DNA of 6,985 bases, taken from contig DATEAK010000325.1 of assembly GCA_035288405.1 (NCBI GenBank), forward strand, positions 1-6,985, read 5' to 3'. A program made the translations under genes and the position numbers. Numbering within the stretch: position 1 is the first letter of the stretch; each line of letters begins with the position of its first letter. Source of the stretch: JACPSX01 sp035288405 [NCBI: bacterium]. Lineage in GTDB: Bacteria; JACPSX01. Under the pieces are notes generated by a model that was not told where the DNA came from, made no database searches, and saw only the letters and a list, made by a program, of their open reading frames with translations. Positions 5,884 through 6,985 of this stretch are shown piece by piece.

Positions 5884-5912
5884 TTGACAGGAAACAGCCC
5901 GGCTGGTAATAG
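5884..5912 (+). promoter_or_regulatory. Promoter of rimO
   Basis: A perfect TTGACA (5884-5889), a 17-bp spacer and TAATAG (5907-5912, a weaker -10). The predicted leader to the ATG at 5962 is about 43 nt. Confidence 0.5.
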
Positions 5913-5961
5913 TTCGGTGCGCAGAGTTGTCCGGTATTTGTCAGGGGGAAAATCAACGACA

Positions 5962-6985
5962 ATGCGAGAAAGCACAAGGGAAAAGGTGGCCCTGGTCTCC
6001 TTGGGATGTCCCAAGAACCTGGTCGATTCCGAGATCATGCTGGCTAAACTCTCCGAGGCGGGCTACGAGCTCACGCCCAGAGCAGAGGAGGCCCAGCTGG
6101 TCATCGTGAACACCTGCGGCTTCATCGAGTCGGCCAAGAAGGAGTCTATCGACGCTATTTTGCAAGTTTCCAAGCTCAAGGAATCGGGAGCCTGCCGAAA
6201 GGTCGTGGTGACCGGCTGCCTCTCCCAACGATACAAGGGAGAACTGTCTCGGGAACTTCCCGAAGTGGATCTCTTCCTGGGAACGAACGAGTACGACAGA
6301 ATCACCGAACTGGTGGGCAACGGGAACGGCCGGCGCGAGGTTTTCTCTCATCACTTGATCGCTTACGAGAAACCTCTGGCCCGAGTTCTGGCCACCCCAT
6401 CCTACACGGCTTACTTGAAGATCGCCGAGGGTTGTTCCCGGCCCTGCACGTTCTGCGTCATCCCCCAAATCCGGGGGCGCTTTCGAAGCCGCCCATCCGC
6501 TGCGATCCTCGAGGAAGCGCAGAAACTTACGGCACAGGGAGTGCGGGAGATCAACTTGATCGCCCAGGACATCAACTACTACGGGAAAGACGTGCAGGGG
6601 GAGATTGACCTGCCGAAGCTCCTGGAAAAACTCAATCAGATCGAAGGCCTGCAGTGGATCCGGGTTCTCTATAACTATCCTCTGGGAATGGATGATCCCC
6701 TGCTGGAAGCTTACGCCTCCCTCGACAAAGTCTGCAAGTACGTGGACGTTCCCCTTCAGCACATCAGCGACCGGATCCTGGCCGGAATGCGCCGCGGGAT
6801 CACCCGGGAGGGAACTTACCGGCTCATTGAGCGAATCCGGGAGAAAATTCCGGGAGTTGTTCTGCGCACCACGTTTATTGTGGGATTTCCCGGGGAGACC
6901 GAGGAGGACTTCGAGGATCTCATGGAGTTCGTCCGTCAGAGCGCATTCCACCACCTGGGCGTGTTTACCTACTCCCAGGAAGAGG
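5962..6985 (+). CDS. rimO: Ribosomal protein S12 methylthiotransferase RimO (3' end cut by window edge)
   Basis: Radical-SAM enzyme that methylthiolates a conserved aspartate of ribosomal protein S12, using two [4Fe-4S] clusters. About 341 codons are visible of a usual ~440, so the end of the radical-SAM barrel and the C-terminal TRAM domain lie outside. The N-terminal UPF0004 domain carries VSLGCPKNLVDSE with C16, then C52 (NTCGF) and C86 (TGCLSQ) for the auxiliary cluster. The radical-SAM motif is C158, C162, C165 (CSRPCTFC), followed by VIPQIRGRFRSR. The LGCPKNLVDSE and IRGRFRSR forms distinguish RimO from the tRNA enzyme MiaB. I chose the ATG at 5962; its nearest purine tract, GGGGGA (5944-5949), is 12 nt away, which is loose. 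A GTG at codon 9 (5986), preceded by AAGGGA, is a credible alternative start. It is divergent from bolA-grxD, which fits its need for iron-sulfur clusters. Confidence 0.96.
   Translation, partial: MRESTREKVALVSLGCPKNLVDSEIMLAKLSEAGYELTPRAEEAQLVIVNTCGFIESAKKESIDAILQVSKLKESGACRKVVVTGCLSQRYKGELSRELPEVDLFLGTNEYDRITELVGNGNGRREVFSHHLIAYEKPLARVLATPSYTAYLKIAEGCSRPCTFCVIPQIRGRFRSRPSAAILEEAQKLTAQGVREINLIAQDINYYGKDVQGEIDLPKLLEKLNQIEGLQWIRVLYNYPLGMDDPLLEAYASLDKVCKYVDVPLQHISDRILAGMRRGITREGTYRLIERIREKIPGVVLRTTFIVGFPGETEEDFEDLMEFVRQSAFHHLGVFTYSQEE

Noticed and set aside
5953-6954. Long minus-strand open frame opposite rimO
   Set aside because: Antisense of rimO, a well-conserved gene with all six cluster cysteines visible on the plus strand. 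The minus translation is low complexity and matches no known domain.

Overview
The window is about 7 kb of tightly packed bacterial chromosome, moderately GC-rich, with short intergenic gaps (none over 300 bp) and no mobile elements, CRISPR or complete RNA genes. The mix suggests a Gram-negative, non-proteobacterial lineage such as an acidobacterium or a related deep phylum. It holds LutAB-type lactate oxidation proteins, an actinobacterial/archaeal-type 367-residue myo-inositol-1-phosphate synthase, an HddA-like sugar kinase, a BolA plus CGFS glutaredoxin pair, and RimO. The phylum is a low-confidence inference from gene content only.

Layout. On the minus strand, lutA (952-1740) overlaps the start of lutB, which runs off the left edge (1-959). 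Divergent from lutA is an HD-domain protein (1847-2419, plus). A 248-bp gap follows, with a candidate promoter and a leader containing several hairpins, and then ino1 (2668-3771, plus). A GHMP sugar kinase (3814-4827, minus) converges on ino1 and has its own good sigma70-like promoter. Next comes a terminator for the bolA-grxD operon, then grxD (5054-5380, minus) and a BolA/IbaG-type gene (5438-5731, minus). A 230-bp divergent promoter region separates this operon from rimO (5962 to the right edge, plus, truncated).

How the genes fit together. LutA and LutB would form the iron-sulfur lactate oxidation complex. BolA and the monothiol glutaredoxin are known partners that share a [2Fe-2S] cluster, and they are divergently transcribed from rimO, whose product carries two [4Fe-4S] clusters. 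Iron-sulfur biology is therefore a recurring theme. Ino1 and the GHMP kinase are both sugar-phosphate enzymes but are convergent, so any pathway link is only inferred.

Most genes belong to known families. The least explained DNA is non-coding: the ino1 leader, with competing stems and a loop complementary to the ino1 Shine-Dalgarno; the bolA leader, also with competing stems; and the lutA/HD divergent promoter, where both -10 boxes sit almost on the start codons.
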